Shown: positions 52,603 through 61,773, counted from the stretch's first letter. The stretch: 64,000 nt of DNA from Gemmobacter sp. (GCF_034676705.1 NZ_JAUCBS010000008.1:139201-203200); one strand, 5' to 3'. Program-made: numbers and translations. Notes: generated by a model from the sequence alone, not told the origin.

Positions 52603-53286
52603 CTACACCGGATCGCCGTCCCGACGCTCAAGATCGTTATAAATCGTGTGGCGGGTCACCCCCAGACGCTCGGCCGCCAGTTCGACACTTTGTCGAATCA
52701 GGAACAGCCCGCGCGCCTGCATGGCCAGAACGGCGCGGCGCCGGTCCTCGCGGCCCAGGGGTTCGCCCCGCGCGCCGGTGGCGGCGATGCTGTCTTCGAT
52801 GATGCGCCGCGCCATCTCGTCCACCGAGGCGGGATCCTCGGCCGGTTCGGGGCTGCGCGGGCTTGCCAGCATGCCATCCAGCAGGTCGCGCAGCTGGCGC
52901 AGGCGGTGGCGGTCGGCATTGGCGCAAAGCGCGGCATAGGCCTTGCCGTCACTGCCGCGGAACATCAGGCTGAGCGATTCCAGCTGCCGCCCGTCGGGCA
53001 GGGTGGTGCGGTAATCGGCCACCACCGTGACGGGTTCGTCCCGGTCGCCCCCCTCGATCAGCTCGCGCAGGCCCTCGTCGCCGAAGGGGCCGGAAAAGAT
53101 TGCCGACCCCACGCTGCGCCGGCTGATGGTGCCATTGGCAATCGCCACGACCGACGCTTCGGGCCGCGACAGGTCATGCAGCACCATTTCCACATCCGGC
53201 CCGATGATGCGTGACATGCCGTTGACCACCCAGGCCAGCGCATCCATCACAAGGCGGCGTTCGGCATCGGTGCTGGGGGCTATCAC
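52603..53286 (-). CDS. YheO/DauR-type transcriptional regulator (PAS-like plus helix-turn-helix)
   Basis: A 227-residue regulator. The N-terminal YheO-like PAS domain shows GPDVEMVLHDLSRPEASVVAIANGTISRR and YRTTLPDGRQLESLSLMFR; the C-terminal helix-turn-helix reads LFLIRQSVELAAERLGVTRHTIYNDLER. DauR, a relative, controls D-arginine catabolism in Pseudomonas. Here the gene lies between the Rid gene and the aap transporter on the same strand, so it probably responds to an imported amino acid or a derivative. It is the best candidate for binding the matching motifs at 52553 and 54892. Confidence 0.87.
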   Translation of the reverse strand: MIAPSTDAERRLVMDALAWVVNGMSRIIGPDVEMVLHDLSRPEASVVAIANGTISRRSVGSAIFSGPFGDEGLRELIEGGDRDEPVTVVADYRTTLPDGRQLESLSLMFRGSDGKAYAALCANADRHRLRQLRDLLDGMLASPRSPEPAEDPASVDEMARRIIEDSIAATGARGEPLGREDRRRAVLAMQARGLFLIRQSVELAAERLGVTRHTIYNDLERRDGDPV

Positions 53287-53301
53287 GGGGGCTCCTGCGG
53301 C

Positions 53302-53763
53302 TTAGGCGTCGACGGCCACAACCATCGAGATTTCCAGCGGGATGTCCATGGGCAGCACATTGGTGCCCATGGCCACGCGGGCATGGTGGCCCGCCTCTCC
53401 CAGCACCTCGGCCAGCAGTTCGGACGCGCCGTTGATCACCAGATGGTGCAGCAGGAAATCCGGGGTCGAGGCGACATAGCCGTTCAGATGCAGAATGGCC
53501 CGGATGCGCGACAGTTCCCCCAACTCGGCCTTCAGCACGGCCAGCGCGTTCAGCGCGGTCAGGCGGGCCAGTTCCGCGCCATCCTCCAGCCGAAGTTCGG
53601 CGCCGAACTTGCCGGTGCGCAGCGGCCTGCCATCGCGCAGCGGCCCCTGCCCCGCCAGCCAGACCATATCGCGGTGGCGCCGCAGCGGCACATAGACCGC
53701 CAGCGGCGCAGGCACCGGCGGCAGGGTCAGGCCCAAGGCGGCAAGGCGGTGTTCGGGGGTCAT
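53302..53763 (-). CDS. Rid-family protein (chorismate-mutase-like fold)
   Basis: A 153-residue member of the longer Rid subgroup. Recognisable stretches are VYVPLRRHRDMVWLAGQGPLRDGRPL, LNALAVLKAELGELSRIRAILHLNGYVAS and HHARVAMGTNVLPMDIPLEI. The Arg needed for imine hydrolysis in RidA is not present at the matching place (NVLP). It starts 3 bases after the aminotransferase gene. A supporting role in handling reactive products of the PLP enzyme is likely, but the chemistry is not evident. Confidence 0.85.
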   Translation of the reverse strand: MTPEHRLAALGLTLPPVPAPLAVYVPLRRHRDMVWLAGQGPLRDGRPLRTGKFGAELRLEDGAELARLTALNALAVLKAELGELSRIRAILHLNGYVASTPDFLLHHLVINGASELLAEVLGEAGHHARVAMGTNVLPMDIPLEISMVVAVDA

Positions 53764-53766
53764 CGG

Positions 53767-54855
53767 TCAGTCCTTCATCTGCGCCAGCGCCTGGACCAGC
53801 CTGTCCAGATCGCCGTTGGAATTGTAGAAATGCGTCGAAATCCGCAGCGCCCGCCCGCGCGGGCTGACCGAGATGCCCTGCGCCGCCAGCGCCCTGGCGG
53901 CCGTTTCGGGATCGGGATGGGCCAGGCAGGTCAGGCCCGCCGCCTGCCCTGGCGGGGTCAGCACGCTGTGGCCGTCGTCGTGCAGCCGCTGCGCCAGCGT
54001 GCCCTGCAACGCCGCCACCCGCTGCAACAGCCGGTCCGGCCCCAGCCCGTCCATATAGTCCAGCGCATGGTCCAGCACCGCCAGCCCGGTGTAGTTCAGA
54101 TGCGAATGGTGCAGGCTTTGCGATGGCGCGGGGTTGAAATAGCCGCGCTGTGCGGGCTGCAATTCGGCAGCCAGCCCCGGCGCCACGATGGCCGCCCCCA
54201 GGCCAAAGCCCGCCAGCATCCATTTGAAGAACGACATCACATAGGCATCGGCCGGTGCCGCATCCACCGGGGTTGCCCCCAGCCCGTGAACCCCATCGAC
54301 GATCAGCCGCGCCCCTGACGCCCGGCACGCCGCGCCCAGCACGCCCAGATCCACCCGCGTGCCCGTGGCCCAGCCCACATGCGATACCCCCAGCCAGCGC
54401 GTGCCCGGCGTGACTGCGGCGGCCAGCCGTTCGGTGCGTTCGCCTTCGTCGCCGATGGGCACCAGCACCAGGTCTGCCCCGCGTGCCTGCCACTGGCGGC
54501 CGATCTCCAGAAAGGTGGGAAACTCGTCGGCCGCCATCACCACCCGGTCCCCCGCCCGCATCGGCAGCGACGACAACACCCGGATCAGCGCATCGGCGCT
54601 GCTTTGCGCAAAGACGATGCCAGAGGCCGCCGTGCCGGTGCGGGTGGCCAGCCGCCCGGCCACCTTCGGTCCCAGCGCCCGCCAATGATCGCCGCCATCA
54701 TAGCCCTGCGCCATCAGCCGGTCATAGACCCGCGCCGCCGCCGCCCCGGCGCCTGGCACCGGCAGGCCGGTGGCCCCGGTATCCAGATAGACCCGCTGCG
54801 ACAGCCACGGAAACCCGTCCCGGATCGCGGCAACTTCGGCATCTGACAGCATCAC
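53767..54855 (-). CDS. Class V aminotransferase-fold PLP enzyme
   Basis: A 362-residue PLP enzyme of the class V/cysteine-desulfurase-like group. The N-terminal YLDTGATGLPVPGA, the DEFPTFLEIGRQWQARGADLVLVP stretch, the cofactor Asp in LIVDGVHGLGATPVD and the Schiff-base Lys in MSFFKWMLAGFGLGA are visible. There is no mobile cysteine loop, so desulfurase activity is unlikely; isopenicillin-N-epimerase-like or kynureninase-like reactions are possible. It is the first gene of the unit aminotransferase-Rid-regulator-aapJQMP and probably acts on the imported amino acid. Confidence 0.85.
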   Translation of the reverse strand: MMLSDAEVAAIRDGFPWLSQRVYLDTGATGLPVPGAGAAAARVYDRLMAQGYDGGDHWRALGPKVAGRLATRTGTAASGIVFAQSSADALIRVLSSLPMRAGDRVVMAADEFPTFLEIGRQWQARGADLVLVPIGDEGERTERLAAAVTPGTRWLGVSHVGWATGTRVDLGVLGAACRASGARLIVDGVHGLGATPVDAAPADAYVMSFFKWMLAGFGLGAAIVAPGLAAELQPAQRGYFNPAPSQSLHHSHLNYTGLAVLDHALDYMDGLGPDRLLQRVAALQGTLAQRLHDDGHSVLTPPGQAAGLTCLAHPDPETAARALAAQGISVSPRGRALRISTHFYNSNGDLDRLVQALAQMKD

Positions 54856-54891
54856 CCCACCCCGCGCCTTGCCGGATTTGCCGTGCGAGCC

Positions 54892-54905
54892 TACATTATG
54901 TTGAA
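54892..54905. promoter_or_regulatory. Candidate operator upstream of the aminotransferase gene
   Basis: TACATTATGTTGAA lies 37 bases before the start codon at 54855 and matches the core of the site upstream of aapJ in 12 of 14 positions. Apart from this and the IS110 fragment, the 54856-55326 stretch shows no supported gene; a 41-codon frame at 55083 has a fair ribosome site (AGGAGAG) but no family resemblance. Confidence 0.45.
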
Positions 54906-55129
54906 GTGGTGTCTACAGAAAGTTGAATCTGCCCCTCGCGTCCGCCAAGCGGCCACCGACATGCCAAGGGCGGCGCGGCTGCGTTGCCATCCTGCAACGC
55001 CTCGTCATCTTGCCGGTCTGGTGTCAGCTTGCGTCCCGCAGGGCTCGTAGATGCGGCAACAGATCCACATAGGAGAGCGGTCATGTCGGGGATTGCGATC
55101 TGGCGCAGGGTGCTGCGACCTCTGGCCAG

Positions 55130-55273
55130 ATGCTTTTTCGAAAGAAGCGGAGGCGGGATCAGATCCTGTCGTTCTTCAGCCGGTTGCCGCCTTGCATTAT
55201 CGCGATGAAAGCCTGCGGCGGCGCGCATTTCCGGGGCCGCGGGATCGGAAAGCTCGGGCACGAGGACGGCTGA
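55130..55273 (+). pseudogene. Short IS110/IS1111-type transposase fragment
   Basis: The frame of 47 codons translates to LFRKKRRRDQILSFFSRL, then PPCIIAMKACGGAHFRGRG and IGKLGHE. This is the N-terminal DEDD-domain stretch of IS110/IS1111 transposases, where LAFFAKLPPC, MEACGGAHHWAR and LGHEVRL are usual. Both ends are missing: the DLAKNVFQVHG start and everything after LGHE. The usual catalytic Glu of MEAC is Lys here. It is a relic of an old insertion between the amino-acid unit and the RTX genes. Confidence 0.7.
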
Positions 55274-55326
55274 TCCGCAGCGCAAGGGAGAGGCGCGTCA
55301 ACCGGGTCGCGCCTCGTGTCCGCGGC

Positions 55327-57498
55327 TCAGAGGATGACGATGCTGTCCGCCAGACCCTCCAGCGTGCCGGCCCCGACCACCACCACCGTGGTGCCCCCGC
55401 CGGCAAAGTCCAGCACGGCATCGCCTGTGCCATTCACCCGGCCGAAGGTGTTCACCACCTGCTGGGCGGTCAGCGCGCCATGCGTGCCGGTCCACATGCC
55501 GCGGCCAAGCGCGATCACGTCGCCTTGCGTGGCGTCGAAATCCTCGATCCGGTTCCAGCCGTTGCCGCGCCAGAACTCGAACTGGTCGGCCCCGCCCCCG
55601 CCCGACAGACGGTCAAAGCCCGGGCCGGCGACGATGGTGTCGTTGCCAAGCGCCCCCACGCCAATGTCGTTGCCCGCGCCCAGATACAGCACATCGTCAT
55701 TGCTGCCGCCGTTGACGATATCGTTCCCCAGGCCGCCCATCAGCATGTCCATGCCGCCGCCGCCATAGACGGCATCGTCGCCCGCGCCACCGCCAGCGAC
55801 ATCGCCGTTGTCGCTGGCATACAGCGTGTCCTGCCCGTCGCTGCCCCAAAGCTGGTTCTGCCCGCCGGTCCGGGCGTCGATGACGTCATTGCCGGCCCCG
55901 CCGCCCAACGTATCGTTGCCCGACCCGCCAAAGATCGTGTCATCGCCGGTGCCGGCCCACACCTCGTTGTTGCCGGCCTGCGCCTGGACCAGATCGTCGC
56001 CCGCGCCGGCCCAGATGGTGTCGGTGCCCAGCCCTGCCAGCAGCGTGTCGTTGCCGGCGCCCCCCTGCAGGAAATCGTTCCCCAGACCGCCCGACAGCTG
56101 GTCGTTGCCGTCGCCGCCTTCCAGCGTGTCGTTGCCCCCGCCGCCGTCCAGCGTATCGTTGCCCAGAAAGCCCAGGATGCGGTCATTGCCGTCCAGCGCA
56201 TAGATCAGGTCGTCCGCCCCGCCACCATACAGCCGGTCGTCCCCGGCGGTGCCCAGACGCAGCCCTTCGGGCAATTCAATCTCGACCGCGCGCATTTCGG
56301 TGCGGCCGCCCAGCATCGGGGCGCGTTCGTCATAGAAGGCCAGCAACAGCGAACCGTCGGCCTGTTTCAGCAGATAGGGCGTGGATTGTTCGCGCAGCCG
56401 GTTTTCCGTCAGCAGGATCGGGTCTTCGGTCAGCGGCGTGCCATCGGGCAGCAGCAGGGTAACGCCGATGTCGTAGTTCCGGTCGCGCGTGCTGGCGGTT
56501 TCCAGCGCGAAGGCATAGCTCAATACGATCAGGCCGCCTGGCAGGCCGACCATGTCGAACCGCGCCCGCGCCTCGAGGCTTGATGCCAGGAACACGATCG
56601 GCCCGGCCGAGGTGCTGGCCGGAACCGCCAGCCGCGCGGTGCCCACCAGGCCGCCCTGGGCATTCAGTTCCTGAATATACAGGCCGCCGGGCGGGTCTTG
56701 TGGCGTGCCGGGCTGCGTGCCTTCATACAGCACAAAGATGCGTCCGTCGGGCATTTGCCGCAGTTCCAGATCATTGGCGGTTGCCGACGAATAGGATCTT
56801 GCCAGCCCGGTGATGGATTGTGCCGGCGCGACCGACCCGTCGGCCCGGACGACCTGGGTGATGATCGTGCTTGCGCGCAGCCAGGCCAGAAGTGCATCGC
56901 CATTGGGCAACGCCAGCATATCGGGCTTGCCGCGCGCCTCCAGCGCAACGGCATCGGCGACCGGGGCCCCACCGCCCCCCAGCCGCATTGCGTAAAGCGT
57001 TTCGACGCCGGCCTCGTCGTGCATCGTGTAGCTTAGCACATAGCCGTTGCCGGCCGCCTCGATCCGTGTATCGCGCGCGATGCCGATGCCCATGGCGGGG
57101 CCCCAGCGGTCAAGCTCTTGCGGGGCACCAAGGGGCGCGCCGGCGGCAGAAAAGGTCTGGACATACAGGGTGGATTCGACCTCGGCGCCGACATAGGCAT
57201 AGGCGGTGAAGGCCACGGCAAAGCTGCCATCGGCGCGCACCGCAATGTCCGAGCCGTAGAACCCGCGGCTGAAGCCCTGATAGCCCAGGTCGGCAATCGG
57301 CAGGGTCAGCAGGGTGGTCTGTGCCCCGGTCGCCGGATCGGTGCGCAGGACGTTCAGCACGAAGCCGCCGGAAAATGCGTCCATCCCGTAAGAGGCGAAC
57401 AGGACCGAACCGTCCGGCGCTGCCACCGCCTCGGGCGCACGCAGCACCGTGCCCATCGCGCTGCCGCTGATCCTGAATTCCTGGCCGGTCGTCTGCAT
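55327..57498 (-). CDS. RTX-type calcium-binding protein, paralogue 1
   Basis: A 723-residue protein without N-terminal signal. Residues up to about 410 form a non-repetitive part rich in beta structure (FRISGSAMGTVLRAP, FASYGMDAFSGGFVL). About twelve GGxGxDxLx-type nonapeptides follow (GGGGNDTLEGGDGNDQLSG and similar), which bind Ca2+ outside the cell. The last 90 residues (FEFWRGNGWNRIEDFDATQGD, then [20 protein letters not shown] and LADSIVIL) are the uncleaved type I secretion signal region. The same C-terminal part is found in the next gene. No HlyB/HlyD/TolC genes are in the window, so export must depend on genes elsewhere. Confidence 0.88.
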   Translation of the reverse strand: MQTTGQEFRISGSAMGTVLRAPEAVAAPDGSVLFASYGMDAFSGGFVLNVLRTDPATGAQTTLLTLPIADLGYQGFSRGFYGSDIAVRADGSFAVAFTAYAYVGAEVESTLYVQTFSAAGAPLGAPQELDRWGPAMGIGIARDTRIEAAGNGYVLSYTMHDEAGVETLYAMRLGGGGAPVADAVALEARGKPDMLALPNGDALLAWLRASTIITQVVRADGSVAPAQSITGLARSYSSATANDLELRQMPDGRIFVLYEGTQPGTPQDPPGGLYIQELNAQGGLVGTARLAVPASTSAGPIVFLASSLEARARFDMVGLPGGLIVLSYAFALETASTRDRNYDIGVTLLLPDGTPLTEDPILLTENRLREQSTPYLLKQADGSLLLAFYDERAPMLGGRTEMRAVEIELPEGLRLGTAGDDRLYGGGADDLIYALDGNDRILGFLGNDTLDGGGGNDTLEGGDGNDQLSGGLGNDFLQGGAGNDTLLAGLGTDTIWAGAGDDLVQAQAGNNEVWAGTGDDTIFGGSGNDTLGGGAGNDVIDARTGGQNQLWGSDGQDTLYASDNGDVAGGGAGDDAVYGGGGMDMLMGGLGNDIVNGGSNDDVLYLGAGNDIGVGALGNDTIVAGPGFDRLSGGGGADQFEFWRGNGWNRIEDFDATQGDVIALGRGMWTGTHGALTAQQVVNTFGRVNGTGDAVLDFAGGGTTVVVVGAGTLEGLADSIVIL

Positions 57499-57582
57499 GA
57501 TCTCTCCCCCGATCTTTGCAAGCGAACCCTAGCAGGCTGTTCGCCGGACGGCGGCCCCCTTTTCAGGGGGGCGCCGCGCCGT

Positions 57583-59679
57583 TCACAATATGACGATGCT
57601 GTCCGCCAGCCCGTCCAGCGTGCCTGCGCCGATCAGCACCACCGTGGTGCCGGCGGCGGTGAAGTCCAGCACCGCATCGCCGCTGGCGTTGAGGCTGCCA
57701 AACAGGTTCACCACCTGTTGCGCCGTCAGCGCGCCGTGGGTGCCGGTCCACATGCCACGCCCCAGTGCCAGGGTGTCGCCTTCGGTGCCCGAGAAATCCT
57801 CGACCCGGTTCCAGCCGGCGGCGCGCCAGAATTCGAACCTGTCGGCGCCGGCCCCGCCCCACAGCCGGTCAAAGCCGCCACCGCTCAGCAAGGTGTCGTT
57901 GCCCTCGCCGCCGTGGCCCTGATCGTTGCCCAGCCCGAGGTAGAGCGCATCGTTCCCGCCATTGCCGTTGACGGTATCGTTGCCGGTGCCACCCATCAGC
58001 GTGTCATCGCCATTCGCGCCATGGACAAGGTCGTTGTCCGCCCCGCCCCCCGCCGCATCGCCGTTGCCCGAGGCATGCAAGGTGTCATTCCCGGCCGCCC
58101 CCCACAGCTCGTTCCGGCCACCCGCGCGGGCGTCGATCAGGTCGTCCCCGGCGCCGCCGCCCAGCGTGTCGTTGCCGGTGCCGCCGATCAGCGTGTCGCG
58201 GCCGTCCCCGGCCCAGACCTCGTTGTCGCCTTCGGTCAGCAGGATGTCATCGTTGCCCGCCCCGCCCCAGAAGGTATCGTTGCCCGTCCCGCCACGCATC
58301 AGGTCGTTGCCCGCCCCGCCGACCAGCAGGTCGTTCCCGACCCCGCCATAAAGCGTATCGTTGCCGCCCATCCCCCAAAGCGTGTCGTCGCCGCCCAGGC
58401 CGCTCAGGGTGTCGCCGGCCGCGGTGCCGGTCAGGGTATCGGCCCCTTCGGTGCCCTCGATCGGTTCGGGGCCCCAGGGGCCGTTGCCGACCCGGATGGT
58501 GTATTCGTTGCCGAACCCGTCCAGCATGTAGCCAAAGCCGTTCGGAAACACCGCCGCCATATGGGCGTTCAGCGCCTGCCCGCCCGAATTCGCCTCGGGG
58601 AAGGCGATGGTATCGGTCGCCGGCGAGCCATCGGCATTGTAAAGCCGGGCCACCGCTTCCTGGCGGTAGTTGGAATCCCAGACAGTGCTGATCGTGTGGT
58701 AGACGATCACATAGCCGCCGCCGTCCAGCGGAAAGACCTGGGCGTCATACTGGGTGCCGACCGTCAGGTCGGTGTTGATCCGCTCGGCCGCCCGCGCCAC
58801 CGAACCATCGGCGTTCAGCACGATCTGGAACAGGTCGATATCGTCCGATCCTTCGGCGGCGGGGTTCGACCATGTGACGACCACCCGGCCATCGTTCAGG
58901 GTGGCGGCATGGGTCCGGTCGGCGGCCGGCCGGCCCTGCGTGGTGCGGTTGCCGGTGCTGTCCAGCGCCGTTTCGGTGCCGATACGCTGCCCGTCCTGGC
59001 CAAAGCGGTTCAGCCAGACATTGCCCGACTGGATATCCTGGTGGATGACAAGGATCGTGTCCCCCGATTCCGCCAGCGCGAAAGAGGCCGGGGCCGGCGC
59101 CAGAAAGCCCAGGAACTTTTCGCCCGCCGGGGTGAAATCGGTCTTGATCTGCCCGCCCGCGCCATCGTGGATCACCAGCGTGCTGGGCAGGGTGCCTTCG
59201 CCGTCCCAGACCTCGGCAAAGCCGCCGCCGGACAGGCCCAGCAGGGAATAGGCATCGTCGGGGTTCCTGGTGACCACGCCGGGTTCCGATGCTTCGGGCG
59301 TGCCGTCGGCCGAGAAGGCGCGCATCTTGACCGATTTCGGCGCCTGCGGCGGGCTGAGGAATTGCAGCCGCGGATTGTGTTCGGTGTAATGGATGATGAA
59401 ACCGCCATCGGCGCGGCTCTCGATATGGCGCACCTCGGCAATATAGGGCAGCTTGATCCCGGCATAGGTTGCCCCGGCCAGATCCTCGGCGGTGGCATCG
59501 GTGATCGCCTGTTCGGCCAGGATCTGGCTGCCCTGATCGTCCCAGACGCTAAAGGTCGGCGCCCCGCCCATGGCGGCCGCATCGTCGTTCACCAGAAACA
59601 GCCGGGTGCCGACCATGAAGGATTTCGCGGTGACGGTGTTCAGGTCGCGCTCGATCAGCCCGCCGAAGGTAATGGTCAT
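57583..59679 (-). CDS. RTX-type calcium-binding protein, paralogue 2
   Basis: A 698-residue protein; the ATG used ([21 protein letters not shown]) has AAAGG upstream, while the longer frame lacks a ribosome site. The non-repetitive N-terminal region runs to about residue 415 and shows repeating beta-propeller-like blocks ([36 protein letters not shown]). Ten or more GGxGNDxL nonapeptides follow. The C-terminal 90 residues match paralogue 1 closely ([35 protein letters not shown]). The two genes are 84 bases apart on the same strand. The N-terminal halves differ more, so the duplicates have diverged in the functional part. Confidence 0.88.
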   Translation of the reverse strand: MTITFGGLIERDLNTVTAKSFMVGTRLFLVNDDAAAMGGAPTFSVWDDQGSQILAEQAITDATAEDLAGATYAGIKLPYIAEVRHIESRADGGFIIHYTEHNPRLQFLSPPQAPKSVKMRAFSADGTPEASEPGVVTRNPDDAYSLLGLSGGGFAEVWDGEGTLPSTLVIHDGAGGQIKTDFTPAGEKFLGFLAPAPASFALAESGDTILVIHQDIQSGNVWLNRFGQDGQRIGTETALDSTGNRTTQGRPAADRTHAATLNDGRVVVTWSNPAAEGSDDIDLFQIVLNADGSVARAAERINTDLTVGTQYDAQVFPLDGGGYVIVYHTISTVWDSNYRQEAVARLYNADGSPATDTIAFPEANSGGQALNAHMAAVFPNGFGYMLDGFGNEYTIRVGNGPWGPEPIEGTEGADTLTGTAAGDTLSGLGGDDTLWGMGGNDTLYGGVGNDLLVGGAGNDLMRGGTGNDTFWGGAGNDDILLTEGDNEVWAGDGRDTLIGGTGNDTLGGGAGDDLIDARAGGRNELWGAAGNDTLHASGNGDAAGGGADNDLVHGANGDDTLMGGTGNDTVNGNGGNDALYLGLGNDQGHGGEGNDTLLSGGGFDRLWGGAGADRFEFWRAAGWNRVEDFSGTEGDTLALGRGMWTGTHGALTAQQVVNLFGSLNASGDAVLDFTAAGTTVVLIGAGTLDGLADSIVIL

Positions 59680-59822
59680 GTCGTGTTGCCTTTCCGGTCT
59701 GCAATCCATGGTTTGAAACGGGCGGCCAAGGCCATGGCGGGCCCCCATCCGGGGCCCGTCACCGACCGCGCCGCCGCGTCGTCAGGGGTCTGGCCCAGAA
59801 TAAGGGCATCTTTCGGCCAGGC

Positions 59823-59862
59823 GCCCCCCTGTTCGGGGGGCACCTGCGGCGCCTTTCGCAGG
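59823..59862. other. Two short hairpins in the RTX2-marR gap; no gene seen in 59680-60010
   Basis: GCCCCCC/GGGGGGC (59823-59841) and CCTGCG/CGCAGG (59843-59862) are adjacent stem-loops. The 331-base stretch lies between divergent genes and must contain their promoters, but no promoter or operator with clear symmetry other than these hairpins was recognised. Confidence 0.35.
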
Positions 59863-60010
59863 CAGGGCCGAGGCATTCGTGCCACGTCCCTTGCCGCTTG
59901 CGACCGGCATTTGACTTGCCGGGCCGGGGGACGGCAATTATCAGCCGAAGATGTGCCCGTCGATGGTCCGCCAATCACGACGAAATGCCCTGCAGCGCCA
60001 CGAGGCCCGG

Positions 60011-60493
60011 ATGAACCAGACATCGCAGAACGGTGGCAGCCATGACTTCCGTATCGACAACTACCCGATCCTGCGAATGGCCAGGATCGTGTCGGCGGTG
60101 CAGGAACGCATCGTTTCGGGCGTGACCAGCTATCCGCTTGTCGCGCCGTCGTGGCGGGTTCTGGCGCTGCTTGCGGACCGGGGGCCGATGACGGTCAAGA
60201 TGCTGGCCGTCGCGGCGCTGATCGAGCGTTCGTCCCTTAGCCGCACCATCATGCGGATGGAAGACGACGGGCTGCTGGAGCGCGCGGCCAACCCGCATGA
60301 CGGCAGATCCACCCTGTTGCGCCTTTCGGACAAGGGGCAGGCGCTGTTCGATGAAAGCCAGCCGGTCGCCATCGCCGCGATGCATGCGGCAACCGATGCG
60401 CTGAGCGGGGCAGAGTTGGAAAAGCTCTTTGAAATGCTGGACCGGATGATGGCCAGCCTTCAATCCGCGAGCGACGCAGATCCGCCAAACTAG
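60011..60493 (+). CDS. MarR-family transcriptional regulator
   Basis: A 160-residue winged-helix regulator. The DNA-binding core is VAPSWRVLALLADRGPMTVKMLAVAALIERSSLSRTIMRMEDDGLLERAANPHDGRSTLLRLSDKG, with the DGRS wing motif of MarR proteins. It has no cysteine, so thiol-based redox sensing is excluded and a ligand is more likely. The stop codon lies within a perfect 24-bp palindrome that precedes the luciferase-like monooxygenase gene, the probable target. Confidence 0.92.
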   Translation: MNQTSQNGGSHDFRIDNYPILRMARIVSAVQERIVSGVTSYPLVAPSWRVLALLADRGPMTVKMLAVAALIERSSLSRTIMRMEDDGLLERAANPHDGRSTLLRLSDKGQALFDESQPVAIAAMHAATDALSGAELEKLFEMLDRMMASLQSASDADPPN

Positions 60494-60511
60494 GTGCATA
60501 TGCACCTAGTT
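60488..60511. promoter_or_regulatory. Perfect 24-bp palindrome, candidate MarR operator
   Basis: AACTAGGTGCAT is followed directly by its exact reverse complement ATGCACCTAGTT. The palindrome overlaps the last codon and stop of the marR gene and lies 45 bases before the monooxygenase start codon, a typical position for repression. Confidence 0.7.
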
Positions 60512-60556
60512 TATGGTACCCCTGTTTGCAGAACACGCGAATCAGGGAGTGTCATC

Positions 60557-61636
60557 ATGCTGTTCAGCTACTTCTCCAATGCCGACAACACCTATCCGGG
60601 TAACCCCAGAACGCCGAACGACCTGATCCTGCAAATCGTCGATCAGGCGATCTTCGCCGAACGCATCGGCATGCATGGGGCCTGGGTGGGCGAGCATCAC
60701 TTTCACGAGTTCGGGGTGAACGCTTCGCCCGAAATCGTCCTGGCCCACATCGCCGCCCGCACAAGCCGCATCCGGCTGATGCCTGCGGTGACGGTGCTGC
60801 CGCTGCACCATCCTTTGCGCGTTGCCGAGAATTGGGCCACGCTTGATCTGCTTAGCAACGGACGTGTGGATTTCGCCCTTGGCCGCGGGTTCGACAAGAA
60901 CGAATACGACCGCTTCCAGGTCGATTTCGAACGCAACTCGGACATCATGCGCGAGGGGCTGGAGATTGTGCAGCGCGCATGGACGGAAACCGGCCGCTGG
61001 TCGCATCACGGCGAATTCTATCGGTTCGAAGATGTCGATATCGTGCCGCGCCCGGTTCAGCCGCGCGTCCCGATCTATGTCGCCTGCTTCTCGCGCCCGA
61101 CAGTCGACATGGCCGCTGCCATGGGGCACGGCATGTCGATTGCCCCGTTTGCGGCGGGCATGGCCTTTGGCGGTGTCGACAAGATGATCGACTATTACCG
61201 CACCACCTGCGAGGCCAATGGCCACCGGCCCGGCATGGTCAATTCGTCGATCTTCCTGCACTTTGCGGATACGCCGGAACAGGAACGCGCCGCGCGCGAG
61301 CGGCAGATCAGGTTCTTCAAGGAAATCTCGGCCCCGACCATGAAAACGGCCGCCCGGGCCAAGACCAGTTCCTATGACTACTGGGCCGACATGGCCCGCA
61401 AGGTCGATGCGATGCGCCCCGAGGATCTGGTGTCGGGCAACGTGCTGCTGGGATCGCCGCAAGGCATGGTCGATGCCGTGGGCCGCTTTGCCGACATGGG
61501 CATCGGCGAGCTGGGTCTTTATGTCAACATCGGCATGAAGGATCCGCAGCAGACCAAGGACGAGATGCAACGCTTCATGGAGGAGGTGGCGCCGCATTTC
61601 GCAGGCAAGGTCCAGCTGGCCCCGGCGGCGGAGTGA
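60557..61636 (+). CDS. Luciferase-like (LLM class) flavin-dependent oxidoreductase
   Basis: A 359-residue TIM-barrel flavoprotein with AGGGAG before its ATG. Landmarks are IGMHGAWVGEHHFHEFGVNASPEIVLAHIAARTSRIRLMPAVTVLPLHHPLRVAENWATLDLLSNGRVDFALGRG, the usual N-terminal half of LLM enzymes of the LuxA type. These use reduced flavin from a separate reductase and O2 to oxidise aldehydes, sulfonates or xenobiotics. It is downstream of a MarR gene and its palindrome, so it is likely induced by the compound it degrades. A 10-bp stem-loop at 61751-61773 separates it from the TRAP protein gene. Confidence 0.9.
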   Translation: MLFSYFSNADNTYPGNPRTPNDLILQIVDQAIFAERIGMHGAWVGEHHFHEFGVNASPEIVLAHIAARTSRIRLMPAVTVLPLHHPLRVAENWATLDLLSNGRVDFALGRGFDKNEYDRFQVDFERNSDIMREGLEIVQRAWTETGRWSHHGEFYRFEDVDIVPRPVQPRVPIYVACFSRPTVDMAAAMGHGMSIAPFAAGMAFGGVDKMIDYYRTTCEANGHRPGMVNSSIFLHFADTPEQERAARERQIRFFKEISAPTMKTAARAKTSSYDYWADMARKVDAMRPEDLVSGNVLLGSPQGMVDAVGRFADMGIGELGLYVNIGMKDPQQTKDEMQRFMEEVAPHFAGKVQLAPAAE

Positions 61637-61750
61637 CCGCCGCTGTCCGGGCTTTCGGCAGGCGATCACATCCTGATCCTGTGCCGCGTAACGCGGTCGC
61701 GGGTGCCGGAACCGTTGGCCGCCTTCGCCAGCCTGCGGCTGCCTGAAACC

Positions 61751-61773
61751 TGCCCCGCCGATCCGGCGGGGCA
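61751..61773 (+). terminator. Stem-loop between monooxygenase and TRAP binding-protein genes
   Basis: TGCCCCGCCG pairs perfectly with CGGCGGGGCA over a 3-base loop. No T-run follows. It may partly end transcripts from the monooxygenase gene. Confidence 0.45.

Noticed and set aside
55083..55208. Small plus-strand frame with a fair ribosome site in the same gap
   Set aside because: 41 codons without conserved pattern, overlapping the IS110 relic in another frame; not enough support to call a gene.
54896..55285. Minus-strand frame of 129 codons between the aminotransferase and RTX genes
   Set aside because: No ribosome site, no family match, and it covers the IS110 relic on the other strand and the operator-like motif.
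57551..57580. Hairpin between the two RTX genes as a terminator
   Set aside because: The C5/G5 stem is short with a mismatch just outside it and there is no T-run, so evidence is weak.
57118..60045. Plus-strand open frame of 975 codons antisense to the RTX genes, with repeats
   Set aside because: The apparent repeats are only the reverse reading of the RTX nonapeptides.
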